NCBI GenBank assembly: GCA_030531025.1
Contig: JAUMTV010000004.1
Coordinates: 3,849-67,848 of the forward strand
Length of the DNA stretch: 64,000 nt
Direction of reading: 5' to 3'
Source of the DNA: Turicibacter sp.
Lineage (GTDB): Bacteria; Bacillota; Bacilli; MOL361; Turicibacteraceae
The notes beneath the pieces are model-generated. The model saw nothing but the letters and a program-made list of their open reading frames with translations. It had not been told where the DNA came from and ran no database searches. Below, one piece after another: positions 31,638 through 43,766 of this stretch (position 1 is the stretch's first letter; the number at the start of each line of letters is the position of its first letter). The position numbers and the translations under genes are program-made.

Positions 31638-32036
31638 ATGGTAATGACAGATCCTATTGCAGATATGTTAACACGTATTCGTAACGCAAACCAAATGCGT
31701 CATGAAGTGGTTGAAATGCCAGCTTCTAAAATGAAACGTGAAGTATTAGAATTATTAAAGCGTGAAGGTTTCATTCGCGATGTAGAATATATTGAAGATA
31801 ACAAACAAGGTGTTTTACGTGTTGCTTTAAAATACGGTAAAAACAATGAACGTGTTATCACAGGTTTAAAACGTATCTCTAAACCAGGTTTACGTGTATA
31901 CGTTAAAAATACAGAAGTTCCTAAAGTATTAAATGGATTAGGTATCGCTATCTTATCTACTTCTAAAGGAATCATGGCTGATAAAGAAGCTCGTCAACAA
32001 CAAGTTGGTGGAGAAGTATTAGCTTACGTTTGGTAA
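31638..32036 (+). CDS. rpsH: Ribosomal protein S8
   Basis: A 132-residue 16S-binding protein; in other bacteria the repressor of the spc operon. [16 protein letters not shown] and [22 protein letters not shown] 31638 after AAGGAGG, with a second ATG at 31644 as an alternative. Confidence 0.96.
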   Translation: MVMTDPIADMLTRIRNANQMRHEVVEMPASKMKREVLELLKREGFIRDVEYIEDNKQGVLRVALKYGKNNERVITGLKRISKPGLRVYVKNTEVPKVLNGLGIAILSTSKGIMADKEARQQQVGGEVLAYVW

Positions 32037-32063
32037 TAAAAAAGGACAGGAGGTGTCACATAA

Positions 32064-32606
32064 ATGTCTCGTATTGGTAATAAACCAGTAGCATTACCTT
32101 CTGGTGTTGAAGTAATTGTTGCTGAAAATAACTTAGTTACTGTGAAGGGACCTAAAGGGGAACTTTCTCGTACATTTAATTCAAATATGCAAATTACAGT
32201 TGAAGGAAACGAATTAACTGTAGTTCGTCCTAACGATAACAAGGAAAACAAAATGTTACACGGAACAACACGTGCATTATTAAATAACATGGTTGTTGGT
32301 GTATCTGAAGGGTTTACTCGTGAGTTAGAAATCATCGGGGTTGGATACCGTGCACAAAAACAAGGAGAAAAACTTGTATTAAATGCTGGATACTCTCACC
32401 CAGTTGAGATGGAAGCACCAGCTGGTGTAACTATCGAAGTACCTAACAATACTACTGTAGTAGTAAAAGGAATCGACAAACAAGTAGTTGGAGAATTCGC
32501 TGCTAACATTCGCGCTGTACGTGCTCCTGAACCATACAAAGGAAAAGGAATCCGTTACAAAGGTGAACATGTTCGTCGTAAAGAAGGTAAAAAAGCTAAA
32601 AAATAA
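32064..32606 (+). CDS. rplF: Ribosomal protein L6
   Basis: A 180-residue protein near the factor-binding site, two repeated domains. [15 protein letters not shown] start and [20 protein letters not shown] end. ATG after CAGGAGGTG. Confidence 0.97.
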   Translation: MSRIGNKPVALPSGVEVIVAENNLVTVKGPKGELSRTFNSNMQITVEGNELTVVRPNDNKENKMLHGTTRALLNNMVVGVSEGFTRELEIIGVGYRAQKQGEKLVLNAGYSHPVEMEAPAGVTIEVPNNTTVVVKGIDKQVVGEFAANIRAVRAPEPYKGKGIRYKGEHVRRKEGKKAKK

Positions 32607-32625
32607 TTCGAAAGGGGTGGCCTGA

Positions 32626-32988
32626 ATGATTAAGAAAGTATCACGTAATGAGTTACGTAAACAAAGACATTACCGTGTACGTGCTAAAGTTACAGGAACT
32701 GCAGAGCGCCCACGCTTAAATGTATTCCGCTCTAGCAAACACATTTATGCGCAAATCATTGACGATGTAACTGGTACTACATTAGTTAGTGCATCAACTT
32801 TAGATAAAGATTTAAACATCGCTTCTACAGGTAACGTTGAAGCAGCTAAAGCAGTAGGAGCAGCAGTTGCTAAACGCGCTTTAGAAAAAAATATCACATC
32901 AGTTGTTTTCGACCGTGGAGGATATATCTATCACGGACGCGTTGCAGCATTAGCTGAAGCAGCTCGTGAAAATGGATTACAATTCTAA
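32626..32988 (+). CDS. rplR: Ribosomal protein L18
   Basis: A 120-residue 5S-rRNA-binding protein. [20 protein letters not shown] and [25 protein letters not shown] after AAAGGGGTGG. Confidence 0.97.
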   Translation: MIKKVSRNELRKQRHYRVRAKVTGTAERPRLNVFRSSKHIYAQIIDDVTGTTLVSASTLDKDLNIASTGNVEAAKAVGAAVAKRALEKNITSVVFDRGGYIYHGRVAALAEAARENGLQF

Positions 32989-33008
32989 TTAAAGAAGGAG
33001 GGACAAAG

Positions 33009-33512
33009 ATGCGTCAAATCATTGACCCTAGTAACTTAACACTTGAAGAACGTGTTGTTACTATTAATCGTGTAACGAAGGTAGTAAAAGGTGGACGTCG
33101 TTTCCGTTTTGCTGCATTAGTTGTTGTCGGTGACAAAAATGGTCACGTTGGTTTCGGTACTGGTAAAGCTCAAGAGGTACCTGAAGCAATCAAAAAAGCA
33201 GTTGAAAGTGCTAAAAAGAACTTAATCTATGTACCTACAGTTGGAACTACAATTCCTCACCAAATCGTTGGAGAATTCGGTTCAGGTAACGTATTATTAA
33301 AACCTGCTTCTGCCGGGACAGGAGTTATCGCAGGTGGACCAGTACGTGCCGTATTAGAGTTAGCTGGAGTACAAGACATCTTATCAAAATCTTTAGGATC
33401 AAACACACCAATTAACATGGTTCGTGCAACAATCAATGGTTTAGAAAATTTAAAAACAGTTGAACGCGTAGCTGAATTACGTGGGAAAACTGTTGAAGAA
33501 ATCTTAGGATAA
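33009..33512 (+). CDS. rpsE: Ribosomal protein S5
   Basis: A 167-residue decoding-fidelity protein. [21 protein letters not shown] (spectinomycin loop intact) and [22 protein letters not shown] after AAGGAGGG. Confidence 0.97.
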   Translation: MRQIIDPSNLTLEERVVTINRVTKVVKGGRRFRFAALVVVGDKNGHVGFGTGKAQEVPEAIKKAVESAKKNLIYVPTVGTTIPHQIVGEFGSGNVLLKPASAGTGVIAGGPVRAVLELAGVQDILSKSLGSNTPINMVRATINGLENLKTVERVAELRGKTVEEILG

Positions 33513-33525
33513 GGAGGGAACTCCA

Positions 33526-33708
33526 ATGGCTAAAGAATTACACATTACTTTAACACGTAGTGTAATCGGTCAAAATGAATCTCAACGTGCAACAGTTCAA
33601 GCATTAGGTTTAAAAAAATTAAACCAAACAGTTGTTAAAGCTGATAATGTAGCTGTTCGCGGTATGATTAATAAAGTATCTCATTTAGTGACTGTAGAAG
33701 AGAAATAA
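33526..33708 (+). CDS. rpmD: Ribosomal protein L30
   Basis: A 60-residue protein. [20 protein letters not shown] and [17 protein letters not shown] after AAGGAGGG. Confidence 0.96.
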   Translation: MAKELHITLTRSVIGQNESQRATVQALGLKKLNQTVVKADNVAVRGMINKVSHLVTVEEK

Positions 33709-33727
33709 TCAAAGGAGGTGACTTTCG

Positions 33728-34168
33728 GTGAAATTACATGAGTTAACATATACTGAAGGGTCTCGTAAAGATAGAAAACGTATCGGACGTGGACACGGTT
33801 CAGGTCAAGGTAAAACTGCAGGTAAAGGACACAAAGGACAAAACGCTCGTTCAGGTGGTGGAGTTCGTTTAGGATTCGAAGGTGGTCAAACTCCTTTATT
33901 CCGTCGTTTACCAAAACGTGGATTTACTAACATCAACCGTAAAGAATACGCTATCGTTAATTTAGATCAATTAAACAAATTCGAAGACGGAACAGTTGTT
34001 ACTGCAGAACTTTTATTAGAAACTGGAGTAATTAAAAAATTACACTCTGGGCTTAAAGTTTTAGGACAAGGACAACTAGAAAAGAAATTAACTGTTAAAG
34101 CAGCTAAATTCTCAAAAACAGCAGAAGAAAAAATTGCAGCTCAAGGTGGATCAATCGAGGTGGTATAA
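33728..34168 (+). CDS. rplO: Ribosomal protein L15
   Basis: A 146-residue protein with a long basic, glycine-rich N-terminal extension ([19 protein letters not shown]). Starts at GTG 33728 after AAAGGAGGTG. Its stop overlaps the secY start by one base. Confidence 0.96.
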   Translation: MKLHELTYTEGSRKDRKRIGRGHGSGQGKTAGKGHKGQNARSGGGVRLGFEGGQTPLFRRLPKRGFTNINRKEYAIVNLDQLNKFEDGTVVTAELLLETGVIKKLHSGLKVLGQGQLEKKLTVKAAKFSKTAEEKIAAQGGSIEVV

Positions 34169-35448
34169 TGGCTACTTTCAGTAAAGTATGGAAGAACGCT
34201 GATTTACGTAAGAAGATCCTATTTACGCTGATGATCTTTATTGTCTATCGTATTGGATCTTACATTCCTGTGCCAACCATCAACACATCTGTTTTAGAAG
34301 TATATGCACAAACTCCGATGCTAGGATTCTTTGATACATTAAGTGGAGGGGCATTGAAACGATTTTCATTGTTTGCGATGTCTATCTCTCCTTATATTAC
34401 TGCATCAATTGTTATCCAATTACTTCAAATGGATGTCGTACCAATTTTGTCTGAATGGGCAAAAGAGGGGGAGACTGGTAAACGTAAGTTAAACCAATTA
34501 ACTCGTTATGTCACTTTAGTTCTTGCATTTGTCCAAGCTATTGCAATGTCGATCGGATTTGACATCTCAATGAACGGTGTTTTATTAGAAAGTCATTCAA
34601 TAGTTACTTATTTATACATTGCATTAACTATGACAGCAGGTACAGCTGTTATGATTTTCCTTGCTGATCAAATCACTAGCAAGGGAATTGGTAATGGTAC
34701 ATCAATGATCATCGTAGCAGGTATTTTATCTCGTGTTCCATATATGCTAAACGATTTATACACGAAATACTTGGCAAATATAACAGTATCTAATGTGTTA
34801 GCATTTGTTTCAGTGTTAGCATTATTAGCTCTGACAATTATTGCTGTTATATTCTTACAGAGCGCAACTAGAAAGTTACCAATTCAATATGCCAATAGAC
34901 ATAATTCTGCTCAGTTATCGGGACGTAAAGATTCATTTATTCCATTGAAGTTAAATTCAGCTGGGGTAATTCCAGTAATCTTTGCAGCTTCACTTGTAAG
35001 CTTACCGTTAACAGTAGTAAATTTTCTACCTGAATCAGGTGTAACTAATGTAATTAAAGCTATCTTTGATTACTCACAACCAATTGGGTTTATTTTATAT
35101 GTTGTATTAATCGTTGCTTTCACTTACTTCTATGCTTTTGTACAAGTAAGTCCAGAAAAAGTAGCAGAAAACCTTAAAAAACAAGGATCATACATTCCGG
35201 GTGTAAGACCGGGTGTAGATACTGAAGAGTATTTATCAAAAGTTTTATCTCGTATCACTTTTATTGGAGCTATTTATTTAGTAGTCATTGCGGGCTTACC
35301 AATTTTATTTGGCGCAATCACTGATTTACCAAGTAGTGTTGAAATTGGTGGTACAAGCTTATTAATTGTTGTAGGTGTAGCAATGGAAACCGCTAAGCAA
35401 ATCCAAACAAAAACAATGGATCAAAAATATAGAGGATTCATCAAATAA
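34168..35448 (+). CDS. secY: Preprotein translocase subunit SecY
   Basis: Channel subunit of the Sec translocon, 426 residues, ten predicted membrane helices. Seen: YRIGSYIPVPTI at helix 1, GGALKRFSLFAMSISPYI (plug region), ITSKGIGNGTSMII, and LKQGSYIPGVRPG cytoplasmic loop. ATGs overlap rplO by one base. Followed by adk after 13 bases as in Bacillus. Confidence 0.97.
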   Translation: MATFSKVWKNADLRKKILFTLMIFIVYRIGSYIPVPTINTSVLEVYAQTPMLGFFDTLSGGALKRFSLFAMSISPYITASIVIQLLQMDVVPILSEWAKEGETGKRKLNQLTRYVTLVLAFVQAIAMSIGFDISMNGVLLESHSIVTYLYIALTMTAGTAVMIFLADQITSKGIGNGTSMIIVAGILSRVPYMLNDLYTKYLANITVSNVLAFVSVLALLALTIIAVIFLQSATRKLPIQYANRHNSAQLSGRKDSFIPLKLNSAGVIPVIFAASLVSLPLTVVNFLPESGVTNVIKAIFDYSQPIGFILYVVLIVAFTYFYAFVQVSPEKVAENLKKQGSYIPGVRPGVDTEEYLSKVLSRITFIGAIYLVVIAGLPILFGAITDLPSSVEIGGTSLLIVVGVAMETAKQIQTKTMDQKYRGFIK

Positions 35449-35452
35449 TTGA

Positions 35453-36111
<659 letters not shown>

Positions 36112-36112
<1 letters not shown>

Positions 36113-36858
36113 TGATTATTTGTAAGACTCCGCGCGAAGTTGAAATCATGCGAGAGGCTGGACGTATTGTTGCTTTAGCCCATCAAGAGGTACAAAGGCA
36201 TATTAAGCCCGGCGTTACAACGAAACAATTAGATAAGATTGTTGAAGATGTAATTCGCAGTCAAGGCGCAATACCTTCTTTTAAAGGTTATCATGGGTTC
36301 CCTGCAAGTATTTGTGCATCAGTAAACGATGAACTTGTTCATGGTATTCCAGGAAATCGTGTTTTAAAAGATGGAGATATTATCTCTATTGATATTGGTG
36401 CGAAATATAATGGATATCACGGAGATTCTGCTTGGACTTATCCAGTTGGTAAAATCTCTGATGATGCTCAAAGATTACTTGATGTTACTAAGCAATCATT
36501 ATTTGTCGGTTTAGAACAAGCTAAAGCGGGAAATCGTTTATCAGATATCTCACATGCTATTCAAGTATATGTAGAATCTCATAATTTCTCGATTGTCCGT
36601 GAGTACGCTGGGCATGGTGTCGGTCAAGATCTACATGAAGATCCTTCAATTCCACACTATGGACCTCCTGGACGAGGACCAAGATTGAAAACAGGTATGA
36701 CTTTAGCAATCGAGCCTATGGTTAATTACGGAGAAAGATACGTTCGTACTTTAGCTGATAATTGGACTGTAGTCACTCGTGATAAAGGTCTCTGTGCTCA
36801 TTTCGAACATACTGTTGTCATTACTGACGATGGGTATGAAATATTAACTAAGTTATAA
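36112..36858 (+). CDS. map: Methionine aminopeptidase, type I
   Basis: Removes initiator methionine; 248 residues. Metal ligands are seen in [17 protein letters not shown] (two Asp), [12 protein letters not shown] (His), AIEPMVN (Glu) and FEHTVVIT (Glu); the substrate His is in [10 protein letters not shown]. No N-terminal zinc-finger extension. Coupled to adk through ATAATG. Confidence 0.96.
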
Positions 36859-36877
36859 AGATAAGGAGGCATAATCA

Positions 36878-37096
36878 ATGGCTAAGCAAGACGTTATTGA
36901 AGTAGAAGCTACCGTTATCGATAATTTGCCAAACGCTATGTTTAAAGTAGAATTAGAAAATGGTCATCAATTAATTGCTCACGTTTCTGGTAAAATCCGT
37001 ATGAACTTCATTCGTATTTTACCAGGTGATAAAGTAACAGTAGAATTATCTCCTTATGATTTAACACGTGGGCGCATTACATATCGTCACAAATAG
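36878..37096 (+). CDS. infA: Translation initiation factor IF-1
   Basis: A 72-residue OB-fold factor that blocks the A site during initiation. [13 protein letters not shown] and [20 protein letters not shown] are the family signatures. ATG after AAGGAGG. Confidence 0.97.
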   Translation: MAKQDVIEVEATVIDNLPNAMFKVELENGHQLIAHVSGKIRMNFIRILPGDKVTVELSPYDLTRGRITYRHK

Positions 37097-37129
37097 ACTC
37101 CGATATACTGAAAAATGAGGAGGTTTTAA

Positions 37130-37246
<117 letters not shown>

Positions 37247-37265
37247 GCTTTAGGAGGTGCAATGT

Positions 37266-37631
37266 ATGGCACGTATTGCTGGTGTAGATATTCCTCGCGA
37301 TAAACGCGTTGTAATTTCATTAACATATATCTATGGAATTGGTAAACCAACAGCTCAACAAATTTTAGCTGCTGCTGGTGTATCAGAAGATACACGTGTA
37401 CGTGATTTAACTGAAGATGAGTTAAACCGTATCCGTGCAGAAGTAGATAAATTAAAAGTAGAAGGAGACTTACGTCGTGAAATTTCATTAAATATCAAAC
37501 GTTTAATGGAAATTGCTTCATTCCGTGGTATCCGTCACCGTAGAAGTTTACCAGTACGCGGACAAAACACTAAAAACAATGCCCGTACTCGTAAAGGTCC
37601 ACGTAAAACAGTTGCTAATAAGAAAAAATAG
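37266..37631 (+). CDS. rpsM: Ribosomal protein S13
   Basis: A 121-residue head protein that bridges to the large subunit. [20 protein letters not shown] and the basic tail [20 protein letters not shown] 37266 after TTAGGAGG; a GTG at 37257 belongs to the ribosome site. Confidence 0.97.
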   Translation: MARIAGVDIPRDKRVVISLTYIYGIGKPTAQQILAAAGVSEDTRVRDLTEDELNRIRAEVDKLKVEGDLRREISLNIKRLMEIASFRGIRHRRSLPVRGQNTKNNARTRKGPRKTVANKKK

Positions 37632-37647
37632 TTAGGAGGGTCATCAT

Positions 37648-38037
37648 ATGGCACGTAAACAAGTTAGTCGTAAACGTCGTGTTAAAAAGAATATTGCTAC
37701 AGGTGTAGCACATATCCACTCGACTTTCAATAATACAATTGTTACGATTACTGATCCTCATGGTAATGCAATCTCATGGTCAAGTGCAGGTGCATTAGGA
37801 TTCAAAGGATCTCGTAAATCAACTCCATTCGCTGCTCAAATGGCATCAGAAGCTGCTGCTAAAGCTGCAATGGATCACGGAATGAAAAGTGTAGACGTAT
37901 CAGTTAAAGGTCCTGGTCCTGGTCGTGAAGCCGCTATTCGTGCTTTACAAGCTGCAGGATTAGATGTAACAGCTATCAAAGACGTTACTCCAGTTCCTCA
38001 TAACGGATGCCGTCCACCAAAACACCCACGTGGTTAA
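37648..38037 (+). CDS. rpsK: Ribosomal protein S11
   Basis: A 129-residue platform protein. [39 protein letters not shown] and the end [14 protein letters not shown] after TTAGGAGGG. Confidence 0.97.
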   Translation: MARKQVSRKRRVKKNIATGVAHIHSTFNNTIVTITDPHGNAISWSSAGALGFKGSRKSTPFAAQMASEAAAKAAMDHGMKSVDVSVKGPGPGREAAIRALQAAGLDVTAIKDVTPVPHNGCRPPKHPRG

Positions 38038-38095
38038 TCAGGAAGTTATTTGAAAGTAGTACCCTACTATTAAGCGATCCTGAGGAGGGAAATCG

Positions 38096-39040
38096 ATGTT
38101 AGAAATCGAAAAACCAAGAATTGAAGTTGAAGAATACATCAAAGATGAATTCTATGGGAAATTTGTTATTGAGCCTCTAAAACGTGGATATGGTACTACG
38201 TTAGGGAATTCCTTACGTCGAGTATTACTATCATCGCTTCCTGGAGCTGCAGTAACATCTATCTCAATAGAGGGAGTTCAACATGAATTCACAGCTATCG
38301 ATGGTGTAGTTGAAGATGTAACACAAATTATTTTAAATTTAAAAAACTTAATTTTATCTATTGATTCAGAAGAAGTTAAGGAATTACGTATTGATGTTGC
38401 TAGAGAAGGTGCAGTTACAGCTGCAGATATCGAATGTGACGAACAAGTAGAAATCATTAACCCTGACTTACACATTGCTACTTTATCAGCTACAGGTCGT
38501 TTACGAATGACAATGAAAGCTCGTCGTGGTAATGGGTATGTCGGAGCTGATGATAACAAAAAATTACTTGAGAGTGCAGGAGAGATCGCTATCGACTCTA
38601 TCTACACACCAGTAACACGTGTATCATACGATGTTGAAAAGACTCGTGTTGGTCAAGATGCATCATATGATAAATTAACATTAGAAGTTTGGACAAACGG
38701 AAGTGTTAACCCACAAGAAGCTATCTCTTTAGCATCAAAAATCTTAGTTGAGCACTTCAGCATTCTAGTTAACTTAAATGAAGCAGGTCAACTTGCATCA
38801 TTCATCGTTGAACGTGAAGATGAAGAGAAAAACAAAGTATTAGAAATGCCAATCGAAGAGTTAGATTTATCTGTTCGTTCTTACAACTGCTTACGTCGTG
38901 CTGGAATCAATACAGTTGAAGAATTAGCTCGTCATTCTGAAGAAGATATGATGAAAGTTCGTAACTTAGGTAAAAAATCATTAAAAGAAGTTAAGGACAA
39001 ACTTGACGAATTAGGATTAAGCTTAGGTTGTACTAAATAA
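38096..39040 (+). CDS. rpoA: RNA polymerase alpha subunit
   Basis: Assembly and activator-binding subunit, 314 residues: N-terminal dimerisation domain with [21 protein letters not shown], a linker, and a C-terminal helix-hairpin-helix domain ([22 protein letters not shown]) that contacts UP elements. ATG after GAGGAGGG. Confidence 0.97.
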   Translation: MLEIEKPRIEVEEYIKDEFYGKFVIEPLKRGYGTTLGNSLRRVLLSSLPGAAVTSISIEGVQHEFTAIDGVVEDVTQIILNLKNLILSIDSEEVKELRIDVAREGAVTAADIECDEQVEIINPDLHIATLSATGRLRMTMKARRGNGYVGADDNKKLLESAGEIAIDSIYTPVTRVSYDVEKTRVGQDASYDKLTLEVWTNGSVNPQEAISLASKILVEHFSILVNLNEAGQLASFIVEREDEEKNKVLEMPIEELDLSVRSYNCLRRAGINTVEELARHSEEDMMKVRNLGKKSLKEVKDKLDELGLSLGCTK

Positions 39041-39095
39041 TTGATTTATATATAAATGTTATAATTCCATTTTCATATGGAAGGAGGAATTTTAA

Positions 39096-39458
39096 GTGGC
39101 TTACAGAAAATTAGGACGTCTTAGTCATCAACGTAAAGCAATGTTACGTGATTTATCAACAGATTTAATCATTAATGAACGCATTGTAACAACTGAAGCT
39201 CGTGCAAAAGAATTACGTTCAGTAGTTGAGAAATTAATTACTTTAGGTAAACGTGGAGACTTACACGCTCGTCGTCAAGCAGCTGCATACGTACGTGCAG
39301 AAATCGCTAACGATGAAACTGGAGCAACAGCTGTTCAAAAATTATTCTCTGATATCGCACCTCGTTACGCTGAGCGTAATGGTGGATATACTCGTATCTT
39401 AAAAGTTGGTCCTCGTCGTGGGGATGCAGCTGATATGGTTGTTATCGAGTTAGTATAA
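39096..39458 (+). CDS. rplQ: Ribosomal protein L17
   Basis: A 120-residue protein, last gene of the alpha section. [18 protein letters not shown] and [18 protein letters not shown] start after AAGGAGG. In Bacillus the ECF transporter genes, truA and rplM-rpsI follow; here a terminator and cdaA come instead. Confidence 0.97.
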   Translation: MAYRKLGRLSHQRKAMLRDLSTDLIINERIVTTEARAKELRSVVEKLITLGKRGDLHARRQAAAYVRAEIANDETGATAVQKLFSDIAPRYAERNGGYTRILKVGPRRGDAADMVVIELV

Positions 39459-39464
39459 TTTTTC

Positions 39465-39501
39465 AAACCATAGGAGATTTTATCTTCTATGGTTTTTTTT
39501 T
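39465..39501 (+). terminator. Terminator after rplQ
   Basis: AAACCATAGGAGA and TCTTCTATGGTTT pair (with a G-U), followed by a run of nine T. Ends the ribosomal protein superoperon. Confidence 0.9.
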
Positions 39502-39717
39502 GCTGTTTTTTATATTTCTGTATTTATAAATAATAATTTGTAAAATGAGATGATATAATAAAAAGTCTGACATATACTAATTGGTGTCTATAAAGTTTTG
39601 TTTTTAATAATTATAATTAATATAAGGATTTTACTTAATAAATTCAAATGTTTTTTGGAAAATGCTGTGTTGTTTTTACTTAATTTTACTTGGATTTATT
39701 TATATTTTTTCTAGTTA

Positions 39718-39726
39718 TGATATAAT
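39718..39726 (+). promoter_or_regulatory. Extended -10 promoter for cdaA-cdaR-glmM
   Basis: TGATATAAT, a TGn-extended perfect -10 (TATAAT 39721-39726), 30 bases before the cdaA start. Another identical TGATATAAT lies at 39551-39559 in the same AT-rich 250-base gap; neither has a good -35. Confidence 0.55.
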
Positions 39727-39755
39727 TAACATGTTTAAAAAAGGAGGCCGACAAT

Positions 39756-40535
39756 TTGATTAATACAGTGATTAATTCAGCAGAGAGTTTTACATTTTTT
39801 GATCTGTTATTAGTAGGGTTAGATATATATTTTGTTTGGTTAATAATTTATTATATTTTAAAGCTGATTAAATCAAATGTTCGTGCCGTTCAAATTTTAA
39901 AAGGTGTCATCTTGATTTATATCATTGATTTGGTAAGTCAAATTTTTGATTTATACACTTTGAATTCATTAATTGGAAACATTATTGATTGGGGATTGCT
40001 TGCAATTATTATTATTTTCCAACCAGAAATTCGTAGTGGACTTGAACAGATTGGACGTAATAGTACTTTAAATCGTGAACAGAATAAACTTGCGGAACAT
40101 GATTTTATTAGTATTTTAGCTAACTCAGTTGAATTCCTTGCAAAACGACGTATCGGTGCTTTAATTGTTATTGAGCGTGGTGTGAAGCTAGATGAATTTA
40201 TTACCCCATCTACAATTATTGATGGTGAAATTTCACAAGAATTATTGACCACTATATTCGTCCCAACAACACCTTTACATGATGGAGCAGTTATGATTCG
40301 TGAGGGAAAACTTTATTGTGCGGGTGCCTACCTTCCTTCAACTAGACGAGAGGATATCAATAAGTCCTTTGGAACACGACATCGTGCAGCTATTGGAATT
40401 AGTGAGATTTCTGATAGCATTACATTAGTAGTTTCTGAAGAGACTGGTCGCTATTCAATTGCTTATAAAGGTGAATTGAAAGTTTATGACCGTATTGATA
40501 CATTTAAAAATGATTTACAGCAGTACCTTGGTTAA
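39756..40535 (+). CDS. cdaA: Diadenylate cyclase CdaA
   Basis: Membrane enzyme that makes cyclic di-AMP from two ATP; 259 residues. Three N-terminal membrane helices (about residues 14-80), a short coiled segment, and a DAC domain with the two catalytic motifs LHDGAVMI and GTRHRAAIG. Starts at TTG 39756 with AAGGAGG 8 bases upstream; no ATG fits. First gene of the conserved cdaA-cdaR-glmM unit, in which CdaR and GlmM modulate cyclase activity. Confidence 0.95.
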   Translation: MINTVINSAESFTFFDLLLVGLDIYFVWLIIYYILKLIKSNVRAVQILKGVILIYIIDLVSQIFDLYTLNSLIGNIIDWGLLAIIIIFQPEIRSGLEQIGRNSTLNREQNKLAEHDFISILANSVEFLAKRRIGALIVIERGVKLDEFITPSTIIDGEISQELLTTIFVPTTPLHDGAVMIREGKLYCAGAYLPSTRREDINKSFGTRHRAAIGISEISDSITLVVSEETGRYSIAYKGELKVYDRIDTFKNDLQQYLG

Positions 40536-40565
40536 CTGAATGACTGATGATGAAGGTGGTGTCGT

Positions 40566-41972
40566 ATGAAAAAAAGTAAAAAATATGAGGCTCAAGAAGA
40601 CAATAAAACTACAGATTCAGGAGAGGTAGCAAAACAAATTGCTGTTGAAACAATTAAAGATACAGAGAAACTTTTTCAAAGGACTTCAAATTTCTTTAAA
40701 AATATTTGGAAATTCTTGACCACTCCAAGTATGATCTTAGGATTCTTCAAGTTTGAAAAGTTAGATCATGTTTACGAAAGTTTTCTCCGTAATGAAAGGT
40801 TAATGAAAATTTTAGCATTAGTAGTTGCAATCGGTTTTGCATTAAATGTTCGGTATGCTTCCACTATGAAAGAAAGGTATTCGGTAGATATTAATAGTTA
40901 TCCATTAGTATCTTACTATGATAAGGAGCGAACTGTAGTTGAGGGATTACCTGATACGGTAGATGTCACCTTAGTAGGTGATAAAAGTCAAGTAGATATC
41001 GCTAAGACAAAAGCTAATTTTGAAATATATGCTGACTTAAAGGATTTACCACCAGGGACACATAAGGTGAACTTAGAGTACAGTAAACTCGGAAGTAAGC
41101 TAGATGTTAAAATTGATCCAAGTACAATTGTGGTTACCATTATGGCTCTAACAGAGATTGATAAACCAGTTCATGCTGATTTTGTAAATCTTGATCAAAT
41201 CGATGAAATGTACGTATTAAGTGAGCCACAATTAGCATTAGATACAGTTAAGATTAAAGGTCCACAAACAGTCGTTGATCAAGTTGCAAGTGTTAAAGCA
41301 ATTATTGATGTTTCTGACTTATCGAAACTTTCTGATTATGAAGCGCCTGTTTTTGCTTATGATAAACTAGGTAATAAATTAGATGTGGAGATTAAACCAG
41401 ATAAATTAACGGCCTCTGTACAGGTTACTACTCCAAGTAAGGTTGTTCCTGTAGAAGCAGTGGTCACCGGAAATGCTCCTGCAGGTTATAGTGTAGGGAA
41501 TTTAACACTATCACCATCTGAAGTTAAACTTTATGGTGAAACAAGTGCATTAGAATCTTATGACAAATTACAACTTCAAGTTGATTTATATCAACTAGAC
41601 GATAATAATGAACTTATTGTAAAATTAGATAAGCCAGAAAATGTTCATAAGATGGATACAGATACAGTTAAAGTAAAAGTAACATTTGAAGAAACACAGA
41701 CAAAAGTTTTAGAAAATATTGCTGTTGATTTCAAAAATTTAGATGCTAAATATCATGTAAAAGCAAAGGATTTAGTTGATGCCATGATTAATCTAACATT
41801 AAAAGGATCAACAACAAAGTTAAATTCTATTTCTACAGATGATGTTAAAGTATCGATTGATTTACTTGGATATAAGCCAGGAGAATATGAAGTTCCTGTA
41901 ACAGTGGAATCTATCACTGGTGTTATTATTGAACCGAGTCGATCAAAGGTAAATGTTATTATTACAGAATAA
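40566..41972 (+). CDS. cdaR: CdaR, YbbR-domain regulator of CdaA
   Basis: A 468-residue protein. About 75 N-terminal residues are cytoplasmic and charged, longer than usual, then one membrane helix ([16 protein letters not shown]), then about four extracellular YbbR repeats to the end. In related bacteria CdaR binds CdaA and tunes c-di-AMP output from outside the membrane. ATG after AAGGTGGTG; glmM follows closely. The pre-membrane extension is the only odd point. Confidence 0.92.
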   Translation: MKKSKKYEAQEDNKTTDSGEVAKQIAVETIKDTEKLFQRTSNFFKNIWKFLTTPSMILGFFKFEKLDHVYESFLRNERLMKILALVVAIGFALNVRYASTMKERYSVDINSYPLVSYYDKERTVVEGLPDTVDVTLVGDKSQVDIAKTKANFEIYADLKDLPPGTHKVNLEYSKLGSKLDVKIDPSTIVVTIMALTEIDKPVHADFVNLDQIDEMYVLSEPQLALDTVKIKGPQTVVDQVASVKAIIDVSDLSKLSDYEAPVFAYDKLGNKLDVEIKPDKLTASVQVTTPSKVVPVEAVVTGNAPAGYSVGNLTLSPSEVKLYGETSALESYDKLQLQVDLYQLDDNNELIVKLDKPENVHKMDTDTVKVKVTFEETQTKVLENIAVDFKNLDAKYHVKAKDLVDAMINLTLKGSTTKLNSISTDDVKVSIDLLGYKPGEYEVPVTVESITGVIIEPSRSKVNVIITE

Positions 41973-41989
41973 AAGTGAGGTTAGTATAC

Positions 41990-43327
41990 ATGGGAAAATA
42001 CTTTGGAACAGATGGAATTAGAGGAGTTGCTAATACTGAGCTAACTCCAGAGTTTACTTTGAAATTAGGACGTATCTTAGGGCATCATTTAAAGTCAAAA
42101 AATACACGACCTAAGGTTTTAATTGGACGTGATACTCGTATTTCAGGTGAATTATTAGAAAGTGCATTAATTGCTGGATTAATCTCATCAGGGGCTGATG
42201 TATTAACTCTTGGAGTTATTACAACACCGGGTGTTGCATATTTAACAAAGAATTTAGATGTAGATGCAGGAATCATGATTTCAGCTTCTCACAATCCTGT
42301 ACAAGATAATGGAATTAAGATTTTTAGTCATAGTGGTTATAAGTTAAGTGATCAAGAAGAAGAAGAAATTGAAGCTTTAATTGAGATGGAAGATGAATTA
42401 CCACGCCCAATTGCAGGAGAGATTGGACGTGTTGAAGATTTCCAAATGGGATCACAAAAATATGTGAATTTTATTAAAGGAACAGTAGGACATAAATTAA
42501 CAGGATTAAAGATTGTATTAGATTGTGCAAATGGTGCAAGCTCAGCCTTAGCGCCTCAATTATTTGCTGATTTAGATGCAGATATCGTCACTGTTTCATC
42601 GAATCCAGATGGAATTAATATTAACCATAACTGTGGTTCAACACATCCAGAAGCATTAGCTAAAGAAGTAGTTAAGCATGAAGCTGATTTAGGATTTGCT
42701 TTTGATGGAGACTGTGATCGTTTAATTGCTGTTGATCATACAGGAACGATTATTGATGGAGATTACATCATGTTCATTGTCGGACGTTACTTAAATGAAA
42801 AAGGATTATTAAAACAAGGAACAGTTGTTTCAACAGTAATGAGTAACTTAGGATTCTATAATGCGATTGAAGCTAATGGGTTACATAGTGTTCAAACTAA
42901 AGTTGGAGATCGTTATGTATTAGAAGAAATGTTAAAGAATGATTATAACTTTGGTGGAGAACAATCAGGACATTTAATCTTCTTAGATTATGGAACAACT
43001 GGAGATGGAATGTTAAGTGCGGTTCAATTAGCTAAGATCGTTGTTGAAAAAGAGCAATCATTAGCTGATTTAGCAAAAGAAATGCCTAAATACCCACAGT
43101 TATTAAAAAACCTTCGTGTTGAGGATAAGCAAGCGATGATGACTAATGAAAATATTTCAGTGGTTATCAAAGAAGTTGAAGCTGAAATGAATGGAGAAGG
43201 TCGCGTTTTAGTCCGTCCTTCAGGAACTGAACCATTAGTTCGCGTCATGGTAGAAGCTAAAACAGAAGAGTTATGTGAAGAATACGTGAATCGTATTTTA
43301 GCTGTTGTTGAACAAGAATTAAAATAA
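41990..43327 (+). CDS. glmM: Phosphoglucosamine mutase
   Basis: Converts glucosamine-6-phosphate to glucosamine-1-phosphate for UDP-GlcNAc; 445 residues. The phosphoserine is Ser100 in [13 protein letters not shown], the metal loop is DGDCDRL, sugar specificity GGEQSGHLI, and phosphate site [15 protein letters not shown] 41990 after GTGAGG; the frame from 41975 would include that site. Known also as a direct inhibitor of CdaA. Confidence 0.96.
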   Translation: MGKYFGTDGIRGVANTELTPEFTLKLGRILGHHLKSKNTRPKVLIGRDTRISGELLESALIAGLISSGADVLTLGVITTPGVAYLTKNLDVDAGIMISASHNPVQDNGIKIFSHSGYKLSDQEEEEIEALIEMEDELPRPIAGEIGRVEDFQMGSQKYVNFIKGTVGHKLTGLKIVLDCANGASSALAPQLFADLDADIVTVSSNPDGININHNCGSTHPEALAKEVVKHEADLGFAFDGDCDRLIAVDHTGTIIDGDYIMFIVGRYLNEKGLLKQGTVVSTVMSNLGFYNAIEANGLHSVQTKVGDRYVLEEMLKNDYNFGGEQSGHLIFLDYGTTGDGMLSAVQLAKIVVEKEQSLADLAKEMPKYPQLLKNLRVEDKQAMMTNENISVVIKEVEAEMNGEGRVLVRPSGTEPLVRVMVEAKTEELCEEYVNRILAVVEQELK

Positions 43328-43335
43328 TAAACTTA

Positions 43336-43360
43336 AGAGGTGGTTTTCACCTCTTTTTTT
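43336..43360 (+). terminator. Terminator after glmM
   Basis: AGAGGTG and CACCTCT pair around a 5-nt loop, then a T run. Confidence 0.88.
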
Positions 43361-43488
43361 ATGAAAAGTTTTATGCTAATAGATAATGTTGTAAGGTTAA
43401 AGGATTGATTAGTGTATTAAAATTTTATCTTATTAAAGTGTTATACTTGCATATAAGATAAAAATATCATTTCAATATTATCAGCATA

Positions 43489-43497
43489 TGATATAAT
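43489..43497 (+). promoter_or_regulatory. Extended -10 promoter for glmS
   Basis: TGATATAAT with TATAAT at 43492-43497; transcription would start about 65 bases before the ribozyme cleavage site. Confidence 0.55.
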
Positions 43498-43566
43498 GGA
43501 TGTGTTGCTTTCTAAATGGGGAAGGAGGATAGCAAGGGTAGAGAGAAGATTTTCTATTCAATGATA

Positions 43567-43697
43567 AGCGCCAGAGCTGTTATAGAAGTTAACAGCTGAC
43601 GAGGTGAAGGTTAATCGATAATTCGGCGGATGCCTTCCGGCTGTATACCTCAGTCGTAGTCTTCAAACAAAACTAAGGGGTAACCCTTACGACAAAA
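43567..43697 (+). ncRNA. glmS ribozyme (glucosamine-6-phosphate riboswitch)
   Basis: The self-cleaving RNA that uses glucosamine-6-phosphate as cofactor. Its conserved blocks are all present in order: AAGCGCCAGAGCTG at the cleavage site, AGCTGACGAGG, TCGGCGGATGCCTTCCGGC, CAGTCGTAG, and AAGGGGTAACCCTTACGACAAA pieces of P3-P4. Cleavage is expected between A43567 and G43568. It controls glmS, 70 bases downstream, by product feedback on mRNA stability. Confidence 0.96.
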
Positions 43698-43766
43698 TTG
43701 GAGAAAAGGTAAATAAGAAAGCAGCTCTATTTAATGGATTATGATAAAAAAGGAGTTGTTACACTT